NCBI RefSeq assembly: GCF_000949295.1
Contig: NZ_JXYS01000025.1
Coordinates: forward strand, 1-64,000
DNA length: 64,000 nucleotides
DNA from: Acidithrix ferrooxidans
GTDB lineage: Bacteria; Actinomycetota; Acidimicrobiia; Acidimicrobiales; Acidimicrobiaceae
Direction: 5' to 3'
The first letter of the stretch is position 1, and each line of letters begins with the position of its first letter. Shown here in pieces: positions 26,516 through 36,494 of this stretch. The notes under the pieces were generated by a model. That model saw nothing but the letters and a program-made list of their open reading frames with translations. It made no database searches and was not told where the DNA came from. A program made the position numbers and the translations under genes.

Positions 26516-27400
26516 GTGTTTGAAAGAAAGAATTACTGTGGTCCTAACGCTACAAGCAAGCCAGCAGCCGGCCAATTATTTTACAGAACGTTAATCTTTG
26601 TAACCATCTGTTTTGCCAGCCTTCTTGGTCCTCTCCCAGCAAGCGCATCTGCTAAGGCAACTTCGGGCAATGGGTCGTACGCTATTACGCTCTATGCGCC
26701 CTCTCAGGTCGGCACGCCAGCGCTCCCTGGAAAGACGATTGTAGGCACAGGCGGAAAGCCGATCTACCCCGTACTTTTTCCAACCCTCACAACGGACTCC
26801 AAACAATTTCAAATCACGCCCTGCGTTGCGGTCTTTTTCAAATATTATTCGACCAAAGCCCAAGCCGCCTACGCCTACAACTTAAATCCACAGCTCTGGT
26901 TTACCTTGAATCGTCACTATGGACCATGTAAATCTCGCCAAACCAACTATCAAACCAGCCCGACACCACCAAAGGTCTCACAAAGTACCATTGTTGCCGA
27001 GGTTTCGCGGCTTCTGCCATCGCCAGCTCCGTTCATGACGCCATATTTTGGAATATTCGGTCTAGACAGTTACCTCAGCAGCGGCGCCAAATTCGTTGAT
27101 CAAATATCGGTGTCTACAATTGCCGGAAAGGTCGTCGCGGTGGCTAGCGGGCAGTTGACGATCGACTACGGCGATGGAAGCACTCCATTTGGGCCAACTT
27201 CAAACTCTGGCGGTAAATATCCTCTTGGGGATCTAATACACCTCTACAAAAATACCGGTTGCTATAGGATCACAATCGTTGAAAATTGGAGTGTCAACTA
27301 TTCAGGAGGAGGGAGTTCTGGTACCATTGGGGGAATCACCACCCAGGGCTCATTGAACAATTACTGCGTCTATCAAATGAACGCGCTTATGGTTCGATAA
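26516..27400 (+). CDS. Exported protein with PKD-like segment, function unknown
   Basis: The 294-residue protein has a signal sequence (basic start, hydrophobic LFYRTLIFVTICFASLLGP near residues 22-40, then ASASA cleavage site). The mature part is rich in Ser, Thr, Gly and Tyr. Near residues 220-260 the pattern IDYGDGSTPFGP, then LIHLYKNTGCYRITIVENW, resembles a PKD-type beta-sandwich. The start is GTG 26516 with AAGGAG 8 bp upstream. Four Cys residues in the mature part could form disulfides. The role could be at the cell surface, but no specific function can be given. Confidence 0.6.
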   Translation: MFERKNYCGPNATSKPAAGQLFYRTLIFVTICFASLLGPLPASASAKATSGNGSYAITLYAPSQVGTPALPGKTIVGTGGKPIYPVLFPTLTTDSKQFQITPCVAVFFKYYSTKAQAAYAYNLNPQLWFTLNRHYGPCKSRQTNYQTSPTPPKVSQSTIVAEVSRLLPSPAPFMTPYFGIFGLDSYLSSGAKFVDQISVSTIAGKVVAVASGQLTIDYGDGSTPFGPTSNSGGKYPLGDLIHLYKNTGCYRITIVENWSVNYSGGGSSGTIGGITTQGSLNNYCVYQMNALMVR

Positions 27401-27637
27401 GGCGGTTATCTACTGGGCCACACGCTTTTGAGATACTACGCCCTCTTAGGGTTCTTCATTCGGTATATTTGGCTTTCGATCCAATTCAAAATCATTTTGA
27501 TACAAACAATATCCAGACCAAAATGACTCTCAGCCAAGAGGTAGCGATCTCCCTGAGTGCTCAGTGACATTGGCTCTGGGTTGCATTGACACGCAACTCT
27601 GTGTTTGATCGAATTCTCAACTAGACCCAAGTGATCA

Positions 27638-27672
27638 TACGAACCTAGACTTAATCCAAATCTAGGTTCGTA
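27638..27672. terminator. Perfect hairpin overlapping the addA stop codon
   Basis: TACGAACCTAGA (27638-27649) and TCTAGGTTCGTA (27661-27672) are exact 12-bp inverted repeats around an 11-nt loop that contains the addA stop. No T run follows on either side, so a classic intrinsic terminator is doubtful. It may protect the mRNA 3' end. Confidence 0.45.
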
Positions 27673-30600
27673 GGATCCAAGGAAATGGCCATATCCAAGA
27701 GCTCATCCTCTCCAATTTGAGGAGCTTCTACCTCACGGTATCCGTCTTTTGTCAAAAAGATAAATCTAACATCGTCAACTACAACCCCCAAATTGCAGCT
27801 TTGGGCCAACGCTTTGTAGAGAAAACCCTGGCCCTTATATCGATCAAGCGCCTCATTTACAAAGTCATCCTCTAGAGTCGATACCACTTTATAATCGAAC
27901 AGTCTCAGGTGACCATCGATCACATATCCCAAATCAATGACACCGTGAACTTGACCAATACCCTCCAAGGTCGCCACTATTGGAAACTCTCGCATAGAAT
28001 CTTTGGCGTTTCGAATGGAGGGGACCTCTAGCGCCACTTCAAGTATCGAACAGACCAAACCTATAGTGAGGGGATCTACCCCTAGATTCGAGAGAAGCAA
28101 TTTAGAGCGATCCATCGTCTGGGCCGGATCATCAAAGATCGCTTCCGCCAAACATAAATGTACATAAGAGCCAACTTCGCTCCTAGAACTAGGTAAGGCA
28201 GACGTCGGGGTGCTCCCTTTAGATCTCGAATGCCGATAAGGTTTATCGACTTCAAGTTGCGAAGCGTTGATCCAAGTTCCACGTCGAATTGATCGCTCGA
28301 TCTCTAAGCGGGCTTGGACCATCTCCTTGGTAGAGGCCATGGAGTGTGATCTAGTCATCGTGGTAGAAACCACTGGCCGTGCCAGATCGGTCTCGACAAA
28401 GTTAACCGCTTCTTTGGATAGAGCGACTAACAGCTCCCAAGTAAACCTTATGTTGGAGATATCGCTCGATCCCCAAAGCGTCTTAGCGGCGGCGATCTCA
28501 TCTCCTGTGGCTGGGATGGTAACAAAAAGACGATCTTTGGCGCGGGTGGTGGCAACATAACAAAGTCGTACGCTCTCTGCCAAGTCCAACTCCTTTTCTG
28601 CGTTCGCTGCTTGTTCGTATCCATCGCTGTATGCCTCTTTATGGAACCTATAAGCGAGCGGAACCACCCCTTGCCCAAATCGATCCGAAATTACCTTTGC
28701 ACCGCCTCCATAAACGAGGTGAGTTGAGCGATGCGAACGAGTAAGCGAACTCGCAGTGGAGGTCAATATGACCACCGGAAATTCCAACCCTTTAGATGCA
28801 TGAATCGTCATGATCCGAACGTTAGAAGTGCCCAGATCACCGCCCTCACTCTCGTTGGTCTTTAGGTTATCGGCCATCTTCTTGGTCACGAAACTGACAT
28901 ACGAGCCAAGCTCGCCAGCACCCGTTGAACTCCATGAAAATGCCTCCTCCTTGACGTAGTCAAGACGCCGCCAAAGCTCCGGCGGATTACTGGTCGCAGA
29001 TCCACGGACAACGAGCGAAAAGGAATCGATCACATGCAATAGACATTCATAGGCTGATCGAGTGCGGGCCCTATCATTTAGATCATCAAGAAAGGAGATA
29101 GCACCTTTCAATCTCTCAACTTTTTGGTCGAGCTCTGGGGTATGGGCTGCATAGAATCCCCTTCGGATTGCCTCAACCGCTCGTCCTAGGCTTCCATGTG
29201 GCAAAGATAGGTCGACCAAATCCTGATCGCTAAAGCCCATCAAAGAGGACCTAAGGGCATGAAATAGACAAAGTCCATCATATGGGCGGACTCCAGCTCG
29301 CAAAAGCATAAAGAGCTCTGAGATCAGTGGATCTGAATAGATTGAGGTTGACTTAGAAGATAGAAAATCAATACCTTGACCTCTCAAAGCCCAGAACAAC
29401 TCATCCAAAATGGCTCGATCCGGAACCAAAATTGCAATGTCACCATATTCAACGGGCCTCAAGCCATCCTCACCCTGAATTAAATGCCCCTCATCTATCA
29501 ATTTGTTGATCGTGGCGATTACTAGCTCCACTTCGACCTGGCGTCTTTGATCAGCAGAGATTCGAAACCCCTCATCAACGACTTGGTACTTTGAACTTGC
29601 TAGTAAGCTAACGGGCTCATATCGGTCGCTTCGCTGTCGCACAGATGCAAGGGGGGAGGCCGGCAATCCACTCGTTATTGCAAAGTAGTCCTCAAATGAG
29701 TCATTGACCCAATTGACTATCTCCTCATTCGATCGAAAATTGACATTGAGGTCGACTCGACTTTCCGCAGAAGTCGACCGAGCAACCAAAAGATAGCCAT
29801 CTAGATCTGCACCACGAAATCTATAGATACTCTGTCTGGGATCCCCTACGAAAAATAGCGGCGCCAAAGGAGTTTTTTCTTGGGCGTCTATCGATCTCTC
29901 AAAAGTCCCAGAGAGTCGTTTGACAATCTCCAACTGAACAGGGTCAGTGTCTTGAAACTCATCAACCATAATCACCGAGTACGAATTGCGGATCTCGCAA
30001 ACAAGTTGCGGTGGTGCGTCTCGCAAAAGCTCCAAACAAAGATTTAATTGATCTCCAAATGTGATCTTTCCCCCTCGTCGCCTCGCAAGGCGAAGCTCAA
30101 TTACAAACCCACAAAGCACCGAAAAGACATTTTCACAAAGCGCCTCAGTAATTTTTTCCACCACACCCTGACGGCGATCTTGAATCTCGCGGATCATCTC
30201 AACGACAGCGTTCTTTTGGGGAGCACCTCCCCAATTGGCAGCCTTGCCCTTATTACCTGGTTTGGCCGTCGGAAAATAGGGTGCAACCCTTGAGGAGAGG
30301 TATAAAAAAGCTAACGACGGCTCAGAAGAAGAGAGAGCCTCTCTTAGACGTGCACCCGCATCAACCAAAGAAGAGACAAGTTGGGCCAAAGCATCTTGAT
30401 CCGCAAGGGCATATTGGTATTGTGGGTTGGCGCCAAGGGCGTCAATTTCCTCAATGATCCCGTGGATCTCATCAAAAACATCGACGACCTCCTCCTGATA
30501 GTTAGTATCAGGTGCGCTTAAAGTCTCCTTTTTGTGTCGGTAATCGCCGGGGTCAAGCACTTTGTTATCGATCGACCGCGCCATCTCAAAGAGGTCGCTT

Positions 30601-31100
30601 GGCTTTATGCCAAGTTCGACCAAGAGGCTTATGGAGGTAGCAGCGACCGGATCACCAAAGACATCTACAAAGAAAGAGTCCCATTCCCTTTGAAAAAATA
30701 AAGCCTCTTCCACCTCATCCATCGTTGAAAAGACAAGTGGAAGGCCGACCTCGAGAGGGTTTGAAGAAAGAATTGAATTTGCTAACGAATGAATCGTTCC
30801 AATTGGAGCACTCCCCAGGAGATCAAGGGCTCTCTTGGCGAGACCGAAACTCTCGCCTTCTTGGGCAACCTTATCTAGGAGGCGCATCCTAATCCGATGG
30901 GCTAGTTCGGTAGCAGCGGCATCGGTAAAGGTAATAGCGGCGATCTTGGTTATATCCACACCCGACTCTACGATCGAAATAATGCGAGAGACCATTGAGG
31001 TGGTCTTGCCGGTCCCAGCACCGGCTCGCACGAATAGGGTCGAATCAATCTCACTGGAGATTCGAGAACGCGAATGACTATCTATTAATGGCTCTACCAT
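27651..31100 (-). CDS. addA: AddA-like UvrD/RecB-family helicase-nuclease
   Basis: This 1149-residue subunit of a double-strand-break resection machine has an N-terminal superfamily 1A helicase (Walker A AGAGTGKTTSMVSRI, ITFTDAAATELAHR, Walker B VIMVDEFQDTDPVQLE, SIYRFRGADLDGYL, MTIHASKGLEFPVVIL). A C-terminal PD-(D/E)XK nuclease follows (GVIDLGYVIDGHLRLFDYKVV). The layout fits AddA (RexA); mycobacterial AdnB is a related alternative. It begins 16 bp after the addB-like gene, with which it should form a heterodimer. Confidence 0.9.
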   Translation of the reverse strand: MVEPLIDSHSRSRISSEIDSTLFVRAGAGTGKTTSMVSRIISIVESGVDITKIAAITFTDAAATELAHRIRMRLLDKVAQEGESFGLAKRALDLLGSAPIGTIHSLANSILSSNPLEVGLPLVFSTMDEVEEALFFQREWDSFFVDVFGDPVAATSISLLVELGIKPSDLFEMARSIDNKVLDPGDYRHKKETLSAPDTNYQEEVVDVFDEIHGIIEEIDALGANPQYQYALADQDALAQLVSSLVDAGARLREALSSSEPSLAFLYLSSRVAPYFPTAKPGNKGKAANWGGAPQKNAVVEMIREIQDRRQGVVEKITEALCENVFSVLCGFVIELRLARRRGGKITFGDQLNLCLELLRDAPPQLVCEIRNSYSVIMVDEFQDTDPVQLEIVKRLSGTFERSIDAQEKTPLAPLFFVGDPRQSIYRFRGADLDGYLLVARSTSAESRVDLNVNFRSNEEIVNWVNDSFEDYFAITSGLPASPLASVRQRSDRYEPVSLLASSKYQVVDEGFRISADQRRQVEVELVIATINKLIDEGHLIQGEDGLRPVEYGDIAILVPDRAILDELFWALRGQGIDFLSSKSTSIYSDPLISELFMLLRAGVRPYDGLCLFHALRSSLMGFSDQDLVDLSLPHGSLGRAVEAIRRGFYAAHTPELDQKVERLKGAISFLDDLNDRARTRSAYECLLHVIDSFSLVVRGSATSNPPELWRRLDYVKEEAFSWSSTGAGELGSYVSFVTKKMADNLKTNESEGGDLGTSNVRIMTIHASKGLEFPVVILTSTASSLTRSHRSTHLVYGGGAKVISDRFGQGVVPLAYRFHKEAYSDGYEQAANAEKELDLAESVRLCYVATTRAKDRLFVTIPATGDEIAAAKTLWGSSDISNIRFTWELLVALSKEAVNFVETDLARPVVSTTMTRSHSMASTKEMVQARLEIERSIRRGTWINASQLEVDKPYRHSRSKGSTPTSALPSSRSEVGSYVHLCLAEAIFDDPAQTMDRSKLLLSNLGVDPLTIGLVCSILEVALEVPSIRNAKDSMREFPIVATLEGIGQVHGVIDLGYVIDGHLRLFDYKVVSTLEDDFVNEALDRYKGQGFLYKALAQSCNLGVVVDDVRFIFLTKDGYREVEAPQIGEDELLDMAISLDPTNLDLD

Positions 31101-31116
31101 CTATCAACACCTATCA

Positions 31117-34100
31117 TCAAAGATCTGATCTCACCAATGAGATAATCGATTGCCAAACCTGGAGGTCCCAAGGCACGTCATCGCCAAGGTTGACTCCGAC
31201 AGAAAGAAGGCGAGCTTTGAGTTTTGCGCGCGTTCGAAGGGCATCTAATCCATCGGGATTACAGTATGAGCATCCCCCTTGGAAAGCTGTATAATCATGC
31301 AAACCTGCCAGAAAGAGTCCATCTCGGATCAGAGCTATAGCAATAGCACTGGTTTGTAGACCAAGATCTATAGCCTCTGCGGGTACTTCAAAGCGAGAAA
31401 TTCCACGGCGCTCAGAGACAAACCAATATTCTAACTTTACCTGATCAACCACCTGATCAAAAGAGGTCATCAGATACCTCTCAAGTAGTTGCCGATAGAG
31501 AACAAGCTGGACCTTCTGAGGCTTTAGGTTTTTGCCAGATAGATAGCCCTGGGAAGAGCCGGTCTTATAGTCAATCACAATATAGGATCGATCACTCAGC
31601 TTTATGACCCTGTCCATCTTCCCCACCAAATTGACCGAGAGGTCCTTCAAAAAGGGGCTCTGCATTGTTAGAGTTGTAGGTTCAATGCCAAGCTCGCGAA
31701 AGTCGTCCTCGATAACAAGGCCAACGAGAGATTTATTCATGAGGTTGACAAACTCTCTCGCCTCTCTTTGGATCGTCCTGTAGTCCAGCTTCCTCCAAAA
31801 CTTATAGATCGAAGTGGCCCAGGGCCTCTCTGGTTCAAAGTGCTGCCAGGCTTCATCTACAATCTTTGACAAGTCAGAGTCATCGATCTTCAAGATACCT
31901 CCCGAAGACAAGGTCCGCCCTTGAAAGTATCTATCGCCTAATCTCTCAAAGATCTCATGGAGGATCCCTCCTCGAACAAGTGGATCGAGCCTAAGTACAG
32001 TCTCCGGTTCGGTGATCTCTCGTATCCTTAGGATACGCATCGCAAAGAAGGCAAAGGGGCATGAAAGCCAGTCCTCAACATAAGTAGTTGCCAATGGTCG
32101 AGTCACCCCAAGATCCAACTTTGAAATATCTACCAAAGAGAACAAAGGCGTTGATGGCTCTGGGGCCCTAGGGTAAATTGATAGCTGATCACGGGACCTC
32201 TCGGGCAATTCACCAGGGGTAAGGTCTTGGATAATCGCAGTCATAGAATCATTGATAGGCACCCGAATCTTCTCTAAAAGGTCAAACCGAGAGCGAATAG
32301 TCTCAACCCCTGTATTTGCAAGGGGTCGATCACTTCTTCTATTTGACCCCTTGAGTATCTCGATAAATGCCGAGGGAAACTGTCCCTTTGCTTTTGCTAC
32401 ATCAACACGAGGATACGTTAGCGTCACCGATTGACTCATGCCTATCGATAGCGCCAAAGCTCTATTTCCGATAGCGACCCGGTCACCTTGACGTTGGAGC
32501 TTAAGGATATTGCGGGTACGCTCCTCCAAAAGAGTAGCCGGAGGTGAAATCGGAAAAAAGCGTTCAGTCATACCTAGGACGAATGTATTTGAAGCACTCA
32601 ATCCGCTAAATGACGACGCCAGTTCAAGGCGCAATCCAGCCTTATCGATCTCAAAGTTGCTGGGCGTACTTGGCGTTGCGTGACCCAAGGAGATCCAAAA
32701 TCCAAGTTCATTCGGCCTCTCATCTAGATCGTCTCCATCCAAGCCAACTACTTGCGCCAAACCCGCGACTATCTCTTGCACCCCTTCTCGTGGTATCTCA
32801 TTTCTATCGAGGGGCGAAGCTTCAAATAAAAGAGGAAGCTTCTCATAGACAACTGCAAGAAGTTTCCAGGTAGCAAATGCCAAATCTCGCCACGATCGAC
32901 CACTTAGAGCTGCGGTCCAAACGGAAAAGCTCTGATCGAGACGAATCAAAAAATCACTAAGGATCTCTTTGGTAATCTCATCCTTGGAGGCAGAATTCTC
33001 ACCCCTTGTTTCAAGTCGATTCTTCCAATCGCGAGCCCAGCCAAAGACGTCACCATCTATCTTGGCCGAAATCGTCACTCCAACTAGATCCCCAAGCGCC
33101 AGATTGTCGCTTTGGGCCTCTAAGTTGGCATCTAAAAGTACCGAGACAAGGTCGCTACGTCGTTTATTTCTACACAGTTCCACAAGCTTAAAGGCCATAA
33201 CTAAAGCCGGCTTAGTTCCTAGGTTGGATGCATCACTAAGAAAAGATGGTACCCTTGCTGCACTAAATCTCTCCAAAAGACGATGAAGGTAGGTTGGCTC
33301 GTTAGTATATCGAACCACAATGTCGGAAATCGATATACCGCTAGCCAAAAGCTCCAAGACCTTGGTCACTACGTAGTCAACTTCGTCGGCTACATCAGCC
33401 AGGGACACCTCTTGGAAGTCGGAGGTCGAAAGAGCTATCTCCCTTGGCAATTCCTCTGAATTCAAGCCATCGCCAACCGACCCTAAAAGGTCAAATACCT
33501 CACTAAATCGGCTATCCACCTCGGCAATTCCGCTTCTGAGGTGAATGATATTTAAAGGAGTCTTTTCATAGAGTGCAATTAGCATCTTAAAGGCCGATGC
33601 CAAAAGGCCATGGGGGGCATACAAAACCACCGAGCCAAAGGCCGCTTCGATTGCAATTGGAGCACTCGATCCAATTACATCGGCAGCTACCCCAAAGATA
33701 CTTGACTCAAGTATTAAGTTAGCCTTTCGTAACTTTCTAGAGATCGAGCCATAGACATCCAAACAAAACCTAGTAGATACCGAGACACCCAAGCCGCTCT
33801 CGATAAAACCGAGATCTGAGCCACCCAACTCGACAATGGCTCGCTCTAGAGCACTCAAGGTCTCAGAGTCTGGAGCAATTCTGTCATAGAGGCTCGGATT
33901 TGAGGCCTTTACCTCAAAAAATGCGCTTCGCAGCATCGATTTGGCCGTCAAGGCTGAGGCGATTCGAGGCACTCCATCCAATTGCAATTGTGCTACCGAT
34001 CGCTTAGCGAAGGCCAAAATGGACAAAAACTCGACATTAAAGAGATTTCTAGTAGTCGCCAACTTGCTCGAAATTAAAGTCGGACTAAGGCCACCTGGGA

Positions 34101-34200
34101 CAATTACAGTTACGCCACGCATGGGAGAGTTTCCCTTTATACGATCGATCTCCCATATAAGACGTTCTAGCGCCTCTCCGAGATAAATCTCTTGAGCCAT
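31117..34200 (-). CDS. addB: AddB-like nuclease subunit
   Basis: The 1027-residue partner of AddA has a helicase-like N-terminal part and a C-terminal PD-(D/E)XK nuclease (LVGKMDRVIKLSDRSYIVIDYKTGS, then QLVLYRQLLERY). The start VTVIVPGGLSPTLISSKL aligns with the Walker A region but has no GKT, so it probably does not hydrolyse ATP. A Cys in LSCPFAFF and the CSYC pair near the C-terminus resemble the AddB iron-sulfur ligands, but I do not find the fourth cysteine. Gene order addB-addA and the 16-bp gap support joint expression. Confidence 0.85.
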   Translation of the reverse strand: MAQEIYLGEALERLIWEIDRIKGNSPMRGVTVIVPGGLSPTLISSKLATTRNLFNVEFLSILAFAKRSVAQLQLDGVPRIASALTAKSMLRSAFFEVKASNPSLYDRIAPDSETLSALERAIVELGGSDLGFIESGLGVSVSTRFCLDVYGSISRKLRKANLILESSIFGVAADVIGSSAPIAIEAAFGSVVLYAPHGLLASAFKMLIALYEKTPLNIIHLRSGIAEVDSRFSEVFDLLGSVGDGLNSEELPREIALSTSDFQEVSLADVADEVDYVVTKVLELLASGISISDIVVRYTNEPTYLHRLLERFSAARVPSFLSDASNLGTKPALVMAFKLVELCRNKRRSDLVSVLLDANLEAQSDNLALGDLVGVTISAKIDGDVFGWARDWKNRLETRGENSASKDEITKEILSDFLIRLDQSFSVWTAALSGRSWRDLAFATWKLLAVVYEKLPLLFEASPLDRNEIPREGVQEIVAGLAQVVGLDGDDLDERPNELGFWISLGHATPSTPSNFEIDKAGLRLELASSFSGLSASNTFVLGMTERFFPISPPATLLEERTRNILKLQRQGDRVAIGNRALALSIGMSQSVTLTYPRVDVAKAKGQFPSAFIEILKGSNRRSDRPLANTGVETIRSRFDLLEKIRVPINDSMTAIIQDLTPGELPERSRDQLSIYPRAPEPSTPLFSLVDISKLDLGVTRPLATTYVEDWLSCPFAFFAMRILRIREITEPETVLRLDPLVRGGILHEIFERLGDRYFQGRTLSSGGILKIDDSDLSKIVDEAWQHFEPERPWATSIYKFWRKLDYRTIQREAREFVNLMNKSLVGLVIEDDFRELGIEPTTLTMQSPFLKDLSVNLVGKMDRVIKLSDRSYIVIDYKTGSSQGYLSGKNLKPQKVQLVLYRQLLERYLMTSFDQVVDQVKLEYWFVSERRGISRFEVPAEAIDLGLQTSAIAIALIRDGLFLAGLHDYTAFQGGCSYCNPDGLDALRTRAKLKARLLSVGVNLGDDVPWDLQVWQSIISLVRSDL

Positions 34201-34430
34201 ATTGTTTTCACCATTCCATTATCTGCGCAATAGAACTGACCATCAACCAACTCCACCATCACCCAAGAAGGCCAAAGCCTCAAAGCGTTGCATATTAATG
34301 CGCAATACTTTTCAAGGTGCAATATAGCAAAGGTATGCGACCATTAAAAAAACAGAGCCTTCTTCGACCATTAATAAAGCAGAGCTTTCATAGCCACGAG
34401 CCGTCACCTAGAAAGCACCCAGTCGGTCAT

Positions 34431-36494
34431 CTATTGACCTGTAAAATCAATGTAACTTGCTTTGGCTAACTGCGCTAACTCTCGACAAAGGCCAATCTTT
34501 GGATGGTCCATCTCCAAATCCACAAAGACTGCCTCGATCTTCTCAAATGCAATCGATTCAGCAGCCGCCATTGCTAAAACCCGAGCATCGCCTTGCACAG
34601 AGGTCGGGCGATGGTCGCTCAGCACAATTAGAAGCGGATTCAAACCGCCATTGCTAGTACTTTTACACAGCTTGATACCCTCTTGGATTCCGAGGTGCAA
34701 TGGTGAAGTGCCTCCCGATCTAAGCTGGCCCAGCCGACGCTCGACCAACTCGATACTTCTAGTAGCTTTGAGAATCGTGGATGCACTCTCTCTAGCAAAT
34801 GCCACCAAAGCAACTTTATCTCTTCTTTGGTATGACTTCTCCAAGACTCCAGAGAGTATCTCCCTTGCCAGGGTCACCCTACGATCGAGTCCCATCGAGG
34901 AAGAGGTATCTAAGACAACGATGACCAGCCGGGCTTGATTCTCTAAGAAAAGCGTGCTTCTCAAATCGTCGCTCGAAAGATCACTTTGTTCGGAGTTACT
35001 CATCGATATACGCACGATATTTGCCACAACACTGGCGGTGTATGCGATTTTATTTGAATCATAAGTGCTCAAAGCCACGCTAGCCACCGCAACACCTCGG
35101 CTTTGTGAAGGGGCCAGCGGGTTTGGTCGTCGCGAGGGGTCTACAAAATCTGAGTTTCTGGCTCCAAATGGTCGCGACTTATCGAAGAGCAACGGCCGAG
35201 CCGAAGCTTTCGATAGATCAAAGTCGGCCACATTGTAGCTTCCGCGGCCACGATTATCACCAAAGGCCGATGGATCATTACGAGACGGGCCGCCCTCAGT
35301 TTCAGTCTCAGTCTTGGCTAGGTTCTTGGCCCTAGCCTCACCAAGTGCGTTGTATGAACTTCCAACTTCGCTCATAGGACTAGGCGTATCGTCCATGGAA
35401 TCGTTCTCATCTGTCTTGGTAGGCATATCAGCGTTAAGGTCTTGGCCAGGGGCTTTACTAGAGCCTTGGCTTACTCTATCTTGGGTTTCACCTTTTATCT
35501 TGGGTTTTGGGTCTTCTCGGCTATTGCGCTCATCCATCGATTTAGCGCCTTCAGCTTGGGAATTCGATCTACCTTTTGAAGAGGATCTGTTACCATCTCC
35601 TTCTTGGCGATCATTTTCGGTGGCTAATGTGGCATCACTTCTGTGGCCAAAGACCATTGGAGCCACTCTTTTTAGATGATAAGGCTTCACTACCTCCTCA
35701 TTACACCAAGCTGCATAGGCCGCAGAACTTCGGATCAATACCAAATCTCCTCTGAGCGATGGTGCACCAAAGTGCGAAATGATCTTTCCAAACTCCTCCC
35801 ATGAACCCTCATCAAAGGAGGCCGCCAAGCCAAGGTCTCCCTTTTGGGCTGAGAACTTTGCTCTTTGGATTGCCTCCCGAAGCTCTAATTGACTCTCTAG
35901 ATAGGCCAGGCAAAAACGCTCTGGATCTCTGTCGAAATCCAATCTTCGCCTTACAGCATCGATGCGTTCACTTGGATCAACCAAGGGCTGGGCCCTAACA
36001 TAAAGACCAAAACGATCAAGCAGCTGTGGACGCAACCAACCCTCTTCACGATTCATGGAACCAATCAGCACAAACCGCGACTCTTCGACAACCGACACAT
36101 TGTCGCGCTCCACTCTGTTGATACCCGTTGCCGCAGCATCCAATACCAGATCCACCAAGTGATCCCCGAGGAGATTTACCTCATCCACATATAAGATGCC
36201 ACGATTTGCCTTGCCGATAAGGCCCTGAGAGATAACCACTTCCTTGTCGCCAAGGAGGCGGGCAAGGTCTATCGATCCCTTGAGTCGGTCTTCTGTAGCA
36301 CCTAGGGGAAGTTCCACGAATGGAGAGTTGAGATCTATCAATTCGCTCAAGCTGCGAGCCAAGGTGCTCTTAGCGGTCCCCTTGTCCCCTTCCACCAAAA
36401 CCCCACCAATTGCTGGATCGATTGCAGCGATAATAAGGGCTAGCTTTAGGTCTTCGTTACCAACTACTGCGCTAAATGGAAAGATCTTACTCAT
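34431..36494 (-). CDS. ChlI/ChlD-like AAA+/VWA chelatase subunit (CobN partner)
   Basis: This 687-residue protein fuses an AAA+ ATPase (GVLVEGDKGTAKSTLARSL, Walker B GILYVDEVNLL) to a C-terminal von Willebrand A domain with MIDAS (VVLDTSSSMG). A charged, Ser/Asp/Glu-rich linker lies between about residues 300 and 450. This is the magnesium-chelatase I+D layout common in actinobacteria and should power cobalt insertion by CobN. The ATG at 36494 overlaps the cobN stop by 8 bp and has GAGAGG upstream; an earlier in-frame Met at 36536 lies further inside cobN. Confidence 0.88.
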   Translation of the reverse strand: MSKIFPFSAVVGNEDLKLALIIAAIDPAIGGVLVEGDKGTAKSTLARSLSELIDLNSPFVELPLGATEDRLKGSIDLARLLGDKEVVISQGLIGKANRGILYVDEVNLLGDHLVDLVLDAAATGINRVERDNVSVVEESRFVLIGSMNREEGWLRPQLLDRFGLYVRAQPLVDPSERIDAVRRRLDFDRDPERFCLAYLESQLELREAIQRAKFSAQKGDLGLAASFDEGSWEEFGKIISHFGAPSLRGDLVLIRSSAAYAAWCNEEVVKPYHLKRVAPMVFGHRSDATLATENDRQEGDGNRSSSKGRSNSQAEGAKSMDERNSREDPKPKIKGETQDRVSQGSSKAPGQDLNADMPTKTDENDSMDDTPSPMSEVGSSYNALGEARAKNLAKTETETEGGPSRNDPSAFGDNRGRGSYNVADFDLSKASARPLLFDKSRPFGARNSDFVDPSRRPNPLAPSQSRGVAVASVALSTYDSNKIAYTASVVANIVRISMSNSEQSDLSSDDLRSTLFLENQARLVIVVLDTSSSMGLDRRVTLAREILSGVLEKSYQRRDKVALVAFARESASTILKATRSIELVERRLGQLRSGGTSPLHLGIQEGIKLCKSTSNGGLNPLLIVLSDHRPTSVQGDARVLAMAAAESIAFEKIEAVFVDLEMDHPKIGLCRELAQLAKASYIDFTGQ

